Positions 1 through 7,071 of a stretch of 20,011 bases of DNA are shown piece by piece. The stretch comes from an uncultured Bilophila sp. (GTDB lineage Bacteria > Desulfobacterota > Desulfovibrionia > Desulfovibrionales > Desulfovibrionaceae), in NCBI GenBank assembly GCA_902373525.1, contig CABKMN010000043.1, positions 1-20,011 of the forward strand. The letters are read 5' to 3'. A model generated the notes under the pieces. That model made no database searches. It had not been told where the DNA came from and saw only the letters and a program-made list of their open reading frames with translations. How positions within the stretch are numbered: the first letter of the stretch is position 1; each line of letters starts with the position of its first letter. A program made the position numbers and the translations under genes.

Positions 1-6
1 GGTACC

Positions 7-58
7 GGGGGAGGGGAAGGGGAAACTTTCTTCAGAAAGTTTCCCCTTCCCCTCCCCC
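7..58 (-). repeat. Perfect 24-bp hairpin, left copy of a repeat family
   Basis: Arms 7-30 and 35-58 are exact reverse complements (24 bp) around a 4-base loop, TTCA. The outer end is GGTACC and the inner end is GATTCG. A second copy with the same geometry and flanks lies at 19953-20004 in the opposite orientation. Read on the minus strand it starts 13 bases after the stop of the 70-residue gene, with CGAATC just before a G-rich arm that begins GGGGGAGGGGAAGGGG. No T-tract follows the stem, so a classical intrinsic terminator is not shown. It may be a transcript 3'-end element or a dispersed REP-like repeat; the sequence does not decide which. Confidence 0.85.
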
Positions 59-71
59 GATTCGTTTTCCC

Positions 72-284
72 TCACATGATTTCCCACGGATGCCAGCCGA
101 CCTTGCCGTCCCACCCGAAATACGGCCTCCGCGCGGCGACGAGCCGTTCTCCCGCAAGCAAGCGGATGGCAACCGGCGGCGTGGCCAGCCGGGAGGCCTT
201 CCGCTTCGCTCCCTCAAGCGTCCCTTCGTACTTCTCCTCCCTGCCGTCCCCCAGATGAATGGTGAACCGCTCTTCTGTTTTCAT
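72..284 (-). CDS. Small hypothetical protein, 70 aa
   Basis: I do not recognise the family. The frame is supported by an exact AGGAGG seven bases before the ATG and by a promoter-like pair 30-60 bases upstream. The product is charged and soluble-looking. A lysine/glutamate-rich N-terminal half precedes a C-terminal stretch rich in aromatics and glycine (RRPYFGWDGKVGWHPWEIM) ending in Trp-His-Pro-Trp. There is no signal peptide, membrane segment or cysteine. It seems monocistronic: its own promoter lies on one side and the 24-bp hairpin follows its TGA stop. That a gene exists here is fairly secure; its role is unknown. Confidence 0.65.
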   Translation of the reverse strand: MKTEERFTIHLGDGREEKYEGTLEGAKRKASRLATPPVAIRLLAGERLVAARRPYFGWDGKVGWHPWEIM

Positions 285-319
285 ATATAAGCCTCCTGTT
301 AAATCAATAATGGAGGCAT

Positions 320-348
320 GTTCTAAGCCATAAAAGACGTCTTTTCAA
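320..348 (-). promoter_or_regulatory. Sigma70-like promoter with overlapping palindromic operator
   Basis: Read on the minus strand, TTGAAA (343-348) is separated by exactly 17 bases from TAGAAC (320-325). It points to the 70-aa gene and would give a leader of about 30 bases. The perfect 14-base palindrome AAAAGACGTCTTTT (332-345) covers the end of the -35 and the start of the spacer, where a repressor would block polymerase. No regulator gene is adjacent. The promoter call rests on consensus and spacing only. Confidence 0.5.
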
Positions 349-1266
349 GGAATGCGCGTCATAAGCGGCTTTTTCGGCATCGTTCCGCGCCCTTCCGCCT
401 CCTTTGCATTACGCAGGATACTGCGTTTTTTCGTTCCGGGATGTGGTTTGATCACACAATCAAATCGTCATACAGGAGCCGCCGTTCCATCATACGCGGC
501 GTCTGGGTTCCACCTTGTCCACTCCCTTACCGGAACAAACAAGGAGAACCTCCCTGAATGCCGATTGCAGCCGCCGTACGTTCCTGCTGGCGGGCTTGCC
601 GCCGGAGAAGGAGAAGCGGTCAGCCTCGACGCCGTCGTCAACATGACGCCCGAGGAGATGGCGAAACGCTCCGCCTGCATGATGGCGGAACGGAAAACCG
701 GAGCGCCTTCTCGCAGGCGGGCGTCTCCCGGACTCGCCGCAGGAAAGGACGAAACGGGAAGGGCCAGGGAAAGAGGCCGCAGGGTCTCTTTCGCGTTTTG
801 TACGCAAGACGATTCTGAGCAGGTTGAAGGAGCCCTGTCCTTTCATCAGGCTTGCCGCCTGCTCTTTGGAAGGTCACGGCACCAATGCGGAAGCGGCCTC
901 GCATGCGCCATACTGGGGGGCGTTCCATCGCAAGGGCGGCGAGCCGTGCCCGCCTGACAGGCGGGTGGACCGTACGGGGAACTTACGCGGAGAATGTCCT
1001 CCCGGAAGGAAGACGCCCGAAGGGGTACGCGGGAAGACGGGCCGCGGCTGGTCCGGTACCGTCCGGCCGCCGTGCAATGCGGACCGCCGGGGACATTGCG
1101 GACAGGCGAGGGAGTTGTCCGGTTTCATGATATTTTTCAATATGTTTGTTGATAATCATCGCTTTTCGTCAAGACGCCATGCGAATGCTACGGAATCGAT
1201 GCGGGAACTGGCTTACCGTGCGCCAAGTTCACATGAAGAAAGCCCTTTTCCCCAAGGAGCAGAAAC
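349..1266. other. Long stretch without an intact gene
   Basis: About 900 bases lie between the promoter of the 70-aa gene and the olsF-like gene. Open frames exist on both strands, but they have poor composition and no convincing ribosome binding sites. Three things stand out: broken traces of a Tat-exported protein (555-950), a perfect palindrome CCCGCCTG-A-CAGGCGGG (949-965), and an AT-rich island at about 1127-1165 that is the likeliest place for the olsF promoter. I could not place a well-spaced -35/-10 pair in that island. Confidence 0.5.
555..950 (+). pseudogene. Possible decayed Tat-exported C_GCAxxG_C_C-type redox protein
   Basis: Three collinear plus-strand fragments in shifting frames resemble one protein. 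At about 568-600 one frame reads SRRTFLLAGL, a twin-arginine signal core. From about 595 a second frame continues LAAGEGEAVSLDAVVN and then MTPEEMAKRSACMMAERKTG. At about 872-920, GHGTN in one frame is followed directly, after one shift, by CGSGLACAILGG, which looks like the Cys-Gly-Ala-x-x-Gly core of C_GCAxxG_C_C or split-Soret-like proteins. No single frame carries all three and there is no good start. The fragments are seen; family assignment and decay are inference, and chance matches cannot be excluded. Confidence 0.27.
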
Positions 1267-3063
1267 ATGTCACACCACCCGGCCACCCTCCCCCCGTCCT
1301 TCCGCCCCTTTTCGGAACGGCTGACGAACAGCCTGATTTCGCCGTTCCCCTTTCCGATGCCGCGCCTGATGACGGGCCCGCTGAGCAGGGCGCTCGGCAT
1401 CGACGAACTGTGTTCCCTTTCCCGGCAATTCGCCTCCGCCGCCACGCCGCAGGAGCTTGCGAGTCGGGCGCTCAGCGCCCTCGACATCCGGGTACGCCTT
1501 GAAATCGCCCCGGTGCCCAAGGAAGGGCCGCTCATCTTCGTCTCCAACCACCCTTTCGGCCTGCTGGAGGGCATCGTCATGCTGGCGAAGCTGATCCCCC
1601 TGCGGCCCGATCTGCGGATCATGGCGAACAGCCTGCTGCGGGCCGTGGACGGGCTGGCGGACCGCTTCATCGACGTTGATCCTTTCGAGTCGCAGGGCGC
1701 GCAGCAACGCAACGTCCACGGCCTGCGCGAGGCCATGCGTCATCTGAAACGGCAGGGGGCCGTGGTCATCTTCCCGGCGGGCACGGTGTCCCACTGGCGA
1801 AAAGGCTGCGGCATCAGCGATCCGGACTGGCGCGACACGGCGCTGCGCCTGAGCCGCAGGACGGGCGCGACCGTCATTCCACTGTATTTTCGGGGCCGGA
1901 ACAGCCTGGGCTTTTCGCTGGCGGGACTGCTCCATCCTGCCCTGCGGACGATGCTCCTCCCCCGCGAACTTCTCAGGAAACGCCATTCCACCGTGTCCCT
2001 GAGCATCGGAAACCCGATCCGCCGCGAAGTCCTCGACCTGCTCCCCTCCACCCGAATTCAGAACGACTACCTGCGGATGCGCTGCTACGCCCTGCGGGAA
2101 AAGAAAAGCGGGGGACACGCGGCGGAACCTCCCAAGCCGCTGGCCGCGCCGTTGCCCCGGGCGGTGCTTGAAGCCGCCATCGCGGAACTGCCGCCCTCCG
2201 CGCTCCTGATCCGTGAGGAAACGTACAGCCTCTACCTGCTGTACGGAGCGCAGTCGCCCTGCCTGCTTCAGGAACTGGGCCGCACCCGGGAGCTGACCTT
2301 CCGCGAAGCCGGGGAAGGGACCGGCAACCCGCTCGATCTCGACGCGTACGACAAGCGGTACCATCACCTGATCCTCTGGAACGACGCCGAACACGAAATC
2401 GCGGGCGGCTACCGGCTCGGCGTAGTGCCCGAGCTCACCCGCATGCACGGCCCGGAAGGCGTGTACAGTTCCAGCCTCTTCCGCTTCGATCCGGCCTTTT
2501 TCCGGCGTTACGGGCAAAGCCTCGAACTCGGCAGGGCGCTGGTGCGGCCCGGCTACCAGCGGGATTTCCTGCCTCTCCTGCTGCTCTGGAAGGGCATCGC
2601 CCGGTTCGTCCTGCGCCATCCGTCCATCCGTTACCTGTTCGGCCCGGTCAGCCTGAGCCTCGACGCCTCCAACCTCAGCCTCCGGCTCGTCACCGAATAC
2701 CTCGTCGGCCAGCACGGCAGCCCGGAACTGGAGCAGCTCATCCGGGGCCGCGCCCCCCTGTCCGAAAAGGGCCTCGGAGACGCGCCCGGCGAGGCCTTCA
2801 TCCGTTCCGTCCGGCAGGGCCTGCTGGACTACAAGCAGCTCGACAAGCTCATCAGGGCACAGGAACAGGGCCGGGGCATCCCCATCCTGTTCAAGCACTA
2901 CCTCAAACTGGGCGGGCGCATCGCGGCCTTCCACCGCGACACGTCGTTCAACACGCTGGACGCCTTCCTGTTCGTGGACCTGCCGCAAGCCCCGGAAAAC
3001 ATGCTCAGGCGCTACATGGGGGCCGACGGCGCACACCGCTACATCGCCCGCCACGCCTCCTGA
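1267..3063 (+). CDS. olsF: Bifunctional ornithine-lipid synthase, OlsF-like acyltransferase
   Basis: A 598-residue fusion of two acyltransferases. Residues about 80-300 form a PlsC-like O-acyltransferase, with the family's NHPFGLLEG at 94-102 (a His...Glu version of the HX4D motif) and IFPAGT at 168-173 before a CoA/ACP-binding region. Residues about 310-590 resemble the OlsB/hemolysin-type N-acyltransferase, with LELGRALVRPGYQRDF from 419 and LFGPVSLS from 457. In characterised OlsF proteins the C-terminal domain acylates ornithine to lyso-ornithine lipid and the N-terminal domain adds the second acyl chain, giving a phosphorus-free membrane lipid at the inner membrane. The start is fixed by AAGGAG seven bases upstream. 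The gene stands alone and ends at a bidirectional terminator. Substrate (ornithine versus another amino acid) is inferred. Confidence 0.82.
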   Translation: MSHHPATLPPSFRPFSERLTNSLISPFPFPMPRLMTGPLSRALGIDELCSLSRQFASAATPQELASRALSALDIRVRLEIAPVPKEGPLIFVSNHPFGLLEGIVMLAKLIPLRPDLRIMANSLLRAVDGLADRFIDVDPFESQGAQQRNVHGLREAMRHLKRQGAVVIFPAGTVSHWRKGCGISDPDWRDTALRLSRRTGATVIPLYFRGRNSLGFSLAGLLHPALRTMLLPRELLRKRHSTVSLSIGNPIRREVLDLLPSTRIQNDYLRMRCYALREKKSGGHAAEPPKPLAAPLPRAVLEAAIAELPPSALLIREETYSLYLLYGAQSPCLLQELGRTRELTFREAGEGTGNPLDLDAYDKRYHHLILWNDAEHEIAGGYRLGVVPELTRMHGPEGVYSSSLFRFDPAFFRRYGQSLELGRALVRPGYQRDFLPLLLLWKGIARFVLRHPSIRYLFGPVSLSLDASNLSLRLVTEYLVGQHGSPELEQLIRGRAPLSEKGLGDAPGEAFIRSVRQGLLDYKQLDKLIRAQEQGRGIPILFKHYLKLGGRIAAFHRDTSFNTLDAFLFVDLPQAPENMLRRYMGADGAHRYIARHAS

Positions 3064-3079
3064 CCGTCCCTCACCAACG

Positions 3080-3115
3080 GCAAAAGCCTTCCCGAACATA
3101 CGGGAAGGCTTTTGC
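3080..3115. terminator. Bidirectional intrinsic terminator
   Basis: A 15-bp perfect stem (GCAAAAGCCTTCCCG, 3080-3094, with its complement at 3101-3115) encloses a six-base loop. Short T runs sit inside both arms' ends, giving CTTTTG in either direction. It lies between the convergent olsF-like and yjbR-like genes and can serve both. Confidence 0.85.
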
Positions 3116-3179
3116 GTCTCGAACCGCCGAGGCTCCGGCAGGCCCGAAAGCCGGAAATGCTCCGTTTCGGAAAGGGGTC

Positions 3180-3524
3180 TTATCCTGCCCGTTTTTTCCT
3201 CTTGGGAGCCGTGAGATCGAAGCTGTGCCGGATCATGCCGAAAAGCTCCTCCTGCGGAACGGCGTCGACCTCCACGGTGTTCCAGTGGAGCTTGTTCATG
3301 TGCCACGCGGGGCGTACGCCCGGATAGGTCGTACGCAGGAACAGGGCCAGCATGGGCTCGCACTTCAGATTGACGCACAGCACGCCGTCCAGTTCGCAGA
3401 TCAACGCGAACCACTTTCCGTTTCCTTCATGCCGCATGACCGTCGCGTTGACCGTCGCGAACGGCTCGTCTTCCAGCGCCCCTTCATAGGCAAGGCAGTG
3501 GGCGATCAGTGCTTTTCTGTCCAT
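3180..3524 (-). CDS. MmcQ/YjbR family protein
   Basis: A 114-residue protein of the YjbR/MmcQ fold, a small DNA-binding-like domain of unknown cellular role; the length matches the family (about 115-120). The diagnostic C-terminal half is present: PGVRPAWHMNKLHWNTVEVD followed by an alternating helix and the segment IRHSFDLT. The ATG at 3524 gives the family's normal N-terminus (MDRKALIAHCL...), with a modest GGGGA upstream; the frame stays open further only from a TTG and is not needed. It lies 85 bases downstream of the DUF554 gene on the same strand, so the two may be cotranscribed, and ends before the shared terminator. Confidence 0.85.
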   Translation of the reverse strand: MDRKALIAHCLAYEGALEDEPFATVNATVMRHEGNGKWFALICELDGVLCVNLKCEPMLALFLRTTYPGVRPAWHMNKLHWNTVEVDAVPQEELFGMIRHSFDLTAPKRKKRAG

Positions 3525-3609
3525 AGATTCCCCGTGATGTTTCGGCTCGTTCCGTCCCGCCGCCAGCATCGCCGAAAGCGCCCTCTTCCGCAACGAAAAA
3601 GGCGGCGCC

Positions 3610-4308
3610 TCAACCGATCCAGCGTAGCCAGAGCGCCGAAAGGGGCACGACGATCAGCATGGACGGCAGCATGTTGATCACCGGGAAAATCTTGATGCCA
3701 CACATGCGGAGTCCCGTGGCCACAAAGATGACGCCGCCGCAGGACGTGAAGTCGCCGAGGACCGCCGGGGACATCTGCGGGGCGATGAGGTTTACGGAAA
3801 GATACAGCAGGGCGAGGATGGCGAACTGCGGGACGGCGATCAGACTGACGGAAATCCCGAACAGCGTCCCGAAGACAATCCCGCTGAACAGGTCAAGAAC
3901 CGCCTTGGTGAAAAGGATGGTCGCGTCGCCGGTGATCCCTTCGTTGACGGCTCCGAAAATCCCCATGCTCCCGAAGCAGAACGCGGAAACCAGCGTGATG
4001 ATGTTGACGATGTAGGTTTCGTTTCCGTAGTGCTTGCTCTTGGCCATGCGGAACAGGGCCCTGATGCATCGGGCGAGAAAGGATTCGGCGAAAAAGAATT
4101 CCCCTATGCACGAGCCGATGATGAGGGCCATGACGACCACGGGGAGCGCCGAAGCCTTGTTGACCAGAGAGGTCCCCATGCAGACGGTGATCACCCCGAA
4201 AATGAGGGGAAGGGTTTCCTTGATGCGCTTGGGGATGACGCCGGAACAGCAGGTTCCGACAATGCCGCCGACGAAAAGGGCGGCGCTGTCCACGATAGGT
4301 CCGATCAT
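3610..4308 (-). CDS. DUF554 family integral membrane protein
   Basis: A 232-residue, very hydrophobic protein of the DUF554 (YdfK-like) family, a presumed inner-membrane transporter of unknown substrate. It begins MIGPIVDSAALFVGGIVG. Its family-like conserved segments are PLIFGVITVCMG, GNETYIVNIITLVSAFCFGSMGIFGAVNEG, GDFTSCGGVIFVATGLRMCG and INMLPSMLIVVPLSAL. About six or seven membrane spans can be read. The ATG at 4308 matches the family N-terminus; the frame is open about 340 bases further upstream, but that extension is hydrophilic and low-complexity, so I discard it. The ribosome binding site is weak. It is divergent from the TauE-like transporter. Confidence 0.88.
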   Translation of the reverse strand: MIGPIVDSAALFVGGIVGTCCSGVIPKRIKETLPLIFGVITVCMGTSLVNKASALPVVVMALIIGSCIGEFFFAESFLARCIRALFRMAKSKHYGNETYIVNIITLVSAFCFGSMGIFGAVNEGITGDATILFTKAVLDLFSGIVFGTLFGISVSLIAVPQFAILALLYLSVNLIAPQMSPAVLGDFTSCGGVIFVATGLRMCGIKIFPVINMLPSMLIVVPLSALWLRWIG

Positions 4309-4694
4309 GACAATATCCAATCGGTTAAAAGGAGAACGAGACGACTCTATCCGAGTGTATCTCGAAACATGGCCGACAGGATTTGTCAAGCGCGCTTGAG
4401 CGGGACATCCGTATGCGTATCCCGGAGCCGGAGAAGCCCGCCGCACCGAGGCACGACCGGAGGGCCGCCGAGCTTGCGCCTCATGGACTCGGTGATCCGG
4501 CGAGGACTTGCCGTCTATGGCCCGGTGTCGCTGGGGTTGGGAGAAAACAGGCTTGCTGTTTGACTTGTTGAGAGTAAGGTCGTTGAAAGAGTTTGTTTCA
4601 CGTTCCGCCGGAACCTGAAGCCGCACACTGAAACGAATACCGTTTGGCATGCCGTGCCATCGAACGCTCGCCGCATGCCTTTGGGAGTTGCATC
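4309..4694. other. Divergent intergenic region with palindrome
   Basis: This 386-base gap separates the divergent DUF554 and TauE/SafE genes. It holds a perfect 14-base palindrome TCAAGCGCGCTTGA (4386-4399), whose end overlaps a minus-strand TTGACA (4384-4389), and a second small inverted repeat GTTCCG-C-CGGAAC (4602-4614). No well-spaced -10 could be matched to either gene. No gene is supported here. Confidence 0.45.
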
Positions 4695-5438
4695 ATGCTC
4701 TTGGGGTTTGGAATGTATGCCGTCGTCGCTTTAGGCTGGTTTGTCGGAGGCATCGTAGGCGGCGCCACCGGCATGGGTTCGGTGATGGTGTCCATGCCCA
4801 TACTCATGACGGCATTCCCGGCGGGAGACGCCGTCCTCATTTCCTGCCTCTGCGCCCTGTACGGCAATATCCACCTGATCATGGTGTACCACAAGCTGGC
4901 AAACGCAAAGGACATACGCGAGCTCTTCATCGGCTGCATCCCCGGATGCCTTCTGGGGACGCTGATGCTCAAGATCGCCCCCGTACAGGTGCTGGAGCTC
5001 ATGGTCTGCGCCATGCTCGTCTGCTTCATCATCATGCGCAGCCGTTCCGGCGCGGCATCGTATCGGCTGCCGGACAGGAGCGCCATAGGCATAGGAGCCG
5101 GTGTCGTCAGCGGGTTTGTCCACTCGTCGGTGGCCCTCTCCGGGGCGCCTCTGGGGATTTACGCATTGCTCAGACAGTGGGAACCGGACAGGGTGCGCGG
5201 CAATTTCAGCGTCTTTTTCTTCCTGGCCAGTCTGGGGACGGTGGGCTCGCAGGCGCTGGCGGGACTTTACCGTGCGGAACTGTTCCCCTTGGCGCTGGTG
5301 GGCATCATCGGCTGCGCCGCAGGACAATACGCCGGAGTCCGCATAGGTCGGCATATAAACCGGCAGCTCTTCCAACGCATCCTCGTCGTTTTTCTCGCTC
5401 TCACGGCCGTCACCCTGCTGATACGCGCTCTGGAGTGA
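4695..5438 (+). CDS. TauE/SafE family anion permease
   Basis: A 247-residue polytopic inner-membrane protein of the TauE/SafE (DUF81) family, whose members export or import sulfite, sulfoacetate, taurine-derived or other organic anions. The two-repeat architecture is visible. Repeat one has GWFVGGIVGGATGMGSVMVS at residues 14-33. Repeat two begins near SAIGIGAGVVSGFVHSSVALSGAPLGIYALL and continues NFSVFFFLASLGTVGSQ. The ATG at 4695 has GGGAG seven bases before it and starts directly in the first membrane span; the in-frame start at 4644 adds 17 hydrophilic residues without support. Substrate is unknown; a sulfur oxyanion would fit a sulfate reducer but is speculation. Confidence 0.88.
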   Translation: MLLGFGMYAVVALGWFVGGIVGGATGMGSVMVSMPILMTAFPAGDAVLISCLCALYGNIHLIMVYHKLANAKDIRELFIGCIPGCLLGTLMLKIAPVQVLELMVCAMLVCFIIMRSRSGAASYRLPDRSAIGIGAGVVSGFVHSSVALSGAPLGIYALLRQWEPDRVRGNFSVFFFLASLGTVGSQALAGLYRAELFPLALVGIIGCAAGQYAGVRIGRHINRQLFQRILVVFLALTAVTLLIRALE

Positions 5439-5574
5439 CGTCCCATCACCACACCCTGTCTTGCCGCAGGGGCTCGGCTTTTCCTCTGAACGCGCCGTAT
5501 CCCGTCGACCATATGAAGCGTTCCCATTCATCTTCGGGGTGGACACCCGCCCAACCGTATGTGGGAAGAATGCG

Positions 5575-5610
5575 AAAAAAACGGGCTACGGAATCGCTTC
5601 CGTAACCCGT
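5575..5610 (-). terminator. Intrinsic terminator after tRNA-Ile2
   Basis: Read on the minus strand, a 13-bp stem (5582-5610, one G-U wobble) closes a GCGA tetraloop of the GNRA type. A run of seven T follows (5581 down to 5575). It starts nine bases after the tRNA CCA and is the evident end of the ileS-to-tRNA transcript. Confidence 0.92.
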
Positions 5611-5619
5611 TCGTATAAA

Positions 5620-5695
5620 TGGTGGACCCACTAGGACTTGAACCTAGGACGGACCGGTTATGAGCCGGTGGCTCTACCAACTGAGCTATAGGTCC
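5620..5695 (-). tRNA. ileX: tRNA-Ile2, anticodon CAU
   Basis: Full cloverleaf on the minus strand, 76 bases with encoded CCA: acceptor GGACCTA pairs TGGGTCC, the D arm is GCTC/GAGC, the anticodon stem ACCGG/CCGGT encloses CTCATAA, and the T arm contains GTTCAAGTC. The CAU anticodon could mean elongator Met. However, the C4-G69 and C5-G68 acceptor pairs and discriminator A match tRNA-Ile2, whose C34 is converted to lysidine by TilS so that it reads AUA. The gene starts seven bases after the ferredoxin stop, so it is probably processed out of the operon mRNA by RNase P. The Ile2 identity is inferred. Confidence 0.85.
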
Positions 5696-5702
5696 CTAAG
5701 GG

Positions 5703-6152
5703 CTATTCGGTAAGGACGCCCTCTTCGGGAGCATCCATCTGCATGGCGCCGACCGGACAAATCCGGATGCAACGCGCGCATACTGTACACTTTTCCTTGT
5801 CGAATGCAAGACGGCGGGTTTCGACGTCCACGGTCAGCGCGGAAGACGGGCACAAAGCCGTACACATGCCGCACTGCATGCACTTGTCCTCATTGTGCCG
5901 GATGCGCTGGGCCACGGGCGAGACGAGGACGCCCCGCTCGCGCAGGTATTCGATGCCCTTGTCGCAGGCTTCACGCGCGCCGGACAGTTCGAGAGTCAGA
6001 AAACCTTCCTGCCGCGGCGTGATCTGGGCGGTGCTGATGTTGAAGTCGAGATCGAACAACCGGGTCAGGTTGCAGACCAGCGGCCTGCCCGAAACGGCGG
6101 GCGGAAACGTCAGATGCACGTTGGTGTGGTACGGCTTGGCTTCCTGGCTCAT
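5703..6152 (-). CDS. NIL domain plus 2[4Fe-4S] ferredoxin
   Basis: A 149-residue protein with an N-terminal NIL domain (about residues 8-80, a ligand-binding-type fold also found in methionine transporter ATPases). A bacterial-type ferredoxin with two complete CX2CX2CX3C motifs follows: Cys 91/94/97/101 and Cys 122/125/128/132. Each motif ends in Cys-Pro, so two [4Fe-4S] clusters are expected. Proteins of this architecture, with DUF39 proteins, are implicated in making homocysteine from aspartate semialdehyde and sulfide in methanogens and in Desulfovibrio. No DUF39 gene is in the window, which fits reports that these genes are often unlinked. It lies nine bases after cpoB, with AGGA overlapping the cpoB stop, so it is translated from the same message. 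Confidence 0.88.
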   Translation of the reverse strand: MSQEAKPYHTNVHLTFPPAVSGRPLVCNLTRLFDLDFNISTAQITPRQEGFLTLELSGAREACDKGIEYLRERGVLVSPVAQRIRHNEDKCMQCGMCTALCPSSALTVDVETRRLAFDKEKCTVCARCIRICPVGAMQMDAPEEGVLTE

Positions 6153-6161
6153 GGCGCGTTC

Positions 6162-7040
6162 CTACATCTTGTTGTCTTTCATGAGCTGCTTGGCGCGGGT
6201 CGCTTCGGCCGACTTGGGGAACTTCTTGATCAGTTCCTGGAGGCGGACCTTGGCGGCGTCCTTCTTGCCCGCCTTGATGAAGCACATGCCCTGCTTCAGG
6301 TACGCCGAAGGCGCCTTGCCGCTGGAACCGTACTTGGAAATGACCTGTTCGTAATCGAGGGCGGCGGCGGGATAGTTGCCGAGCTGGTAATTGCACTCGC
6401 CGCGCCAGAACCATGCGTTGGAAATGAGCTTGTGCTTCGGATAGGTGTCCGTGAAGTCGGAGAACGATTTCAGGGACTGCTTGTAGTTGCGGGCGTTGAA
6501 CGACTGCACGCCGTTGTCGTACAGCGCCTTGGCGATGTCGCCCTGCGCCTGCGTCTGCGGGGCGGCCTGCGTCTGGGGCGCGGGCGCGGCGGGCTGCTGC
6601 GCCTGCATGGCGGGCGCGCCGCCGGCATCCGGGGCGGCGGGCATGCCGGGAGCCGCGGGAACGTCACCGGGAACCCCGGCGGCTCCGGCTGCGGCGGCGA
6701 CCGGCAGCTCCATGCCGAACTGCGTGGCGATGGCCTGCAACGCGGCCTCATGGTTGTTGACGCGCTGGGCGAGGCCGGGAAGCCCGCCCACGGCGGTGGT
6801 GGCGTTGTTGAAGTCGTCGATCTGCCCCTTCACGGCGCTCATTTCCTGACGCAGGGACTGTACCTGCGCCCACGTGTCGGCCTGTGCGGGCTGCACGCCG
6901 GAGAGCTGGCTGCTCAGGAGGCGAATCTGCTGTTCCTGCTGATTCAGACGCATCTGCATGGCGTCGATCTGCCCGTTGGCGCAGCCTGTCAGAACAAGTC
7001 CCCCGAGAAGCAGGGGAAGGGAACGATACAACTTTTTCAT
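6162..7040 (-). CDS. cpoB: CpoB/YbgF-like TPR lipoprotein
   Basis: A 292-residue cell-division coordinator/Tol-Pal-type protein. The N-terminus is a lipoprotein signal with lipobox LTGC (Cys20); Ala at +2 predicts the outer membrane. Residues about 25-100 form a coiled coil (QMRLNQQEQQIRLLSSQL...), 110-170 are a Pro/Ala/Gln-rich linker, and 170-290 carry three tetratricopeptide units beginning DIAKALYDNGVQSFNARNYKQ. In E. coli CpoB is a soluble periplasmic partner of TolA and PBP1B; the lipid-anchored form is common elsewhere. No tolQRAB or pal lies nearby, so this copy is separated from its usual cluster. The ATG at 7040 is chosen because it starts the signal peptide. A promoter-like pair lies just upstream. 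Confidence 0.87.
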   Translation of the reverse strand: MKKLYRSLPLLLGGLVLTGCANGQIDAMQMRLNQQEQQIRLLSSQLSGVQPAQADTWAQVQSLRQEMSAVKGQIDDFNNATTAVGGLPGLAQRVNNHEAALQAIATQFGMELPVAAAAGAAGVPGDVPAAPGMPAAPDAGGAPAMQAQQPAAPAPQTQAAPQTQAQGDIAKALYDNGVQSFNARNYKQSLKSFSDFTDTYPKHKLISNAWFWRGECNYQLGNYPAAALDYEQVISKYGSSGKAPSAYLKQGMCFIKAGKKDAAKVRLQELIKKFPKSAEATRAKQLMKDNKM

Positions 7041-7071
7041 GGTGTTACCCTGATAGAGGATTTGGATGCAC

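Noticed and set aside
352..957. A single intact 201-aa plus-strand gene
   Set aside because: The first part has no coding character or ribosome binding site. Only fragments of the frame look coding, and the remaining similar fragments lie in other frames, so a broken gene fits better.
1150..1170. Fur-box-like sequence GATAATCATCGCTTTTC before olsF
   Set aside because: Only the first half resembles the Fur consensus; the second half does not keep the symmetry.
1270..3414. A 714-codon open frame on the minus strand antisense to olsF
   Set aside because: It runs through the bidirectional terminator and into the next gene and has no motif; olsF carries clear acyltransferase motifs on the plus strand.
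4336..4372. Plus-strand AAAAGGAG before a possible ATG at 4369
   Set aside because: The spacing to that ATG is about 25 bases and the resulting frame is short and featureless.
4309..4650. N-terminal extension of the DUF554 protein back to 4650
   Set aside because: The extra 114 residues are hydrophilic and low-complexity, whereas the ATG at 4308 matches the family start and the first membrane span.
5620..5695. The tRNA locus as an attachment site for an integrated element
   Set aside because: No integrase gene and no repeated tRNA 3' end is visible nearby; the gene is flanked by its operon and its own terminator.
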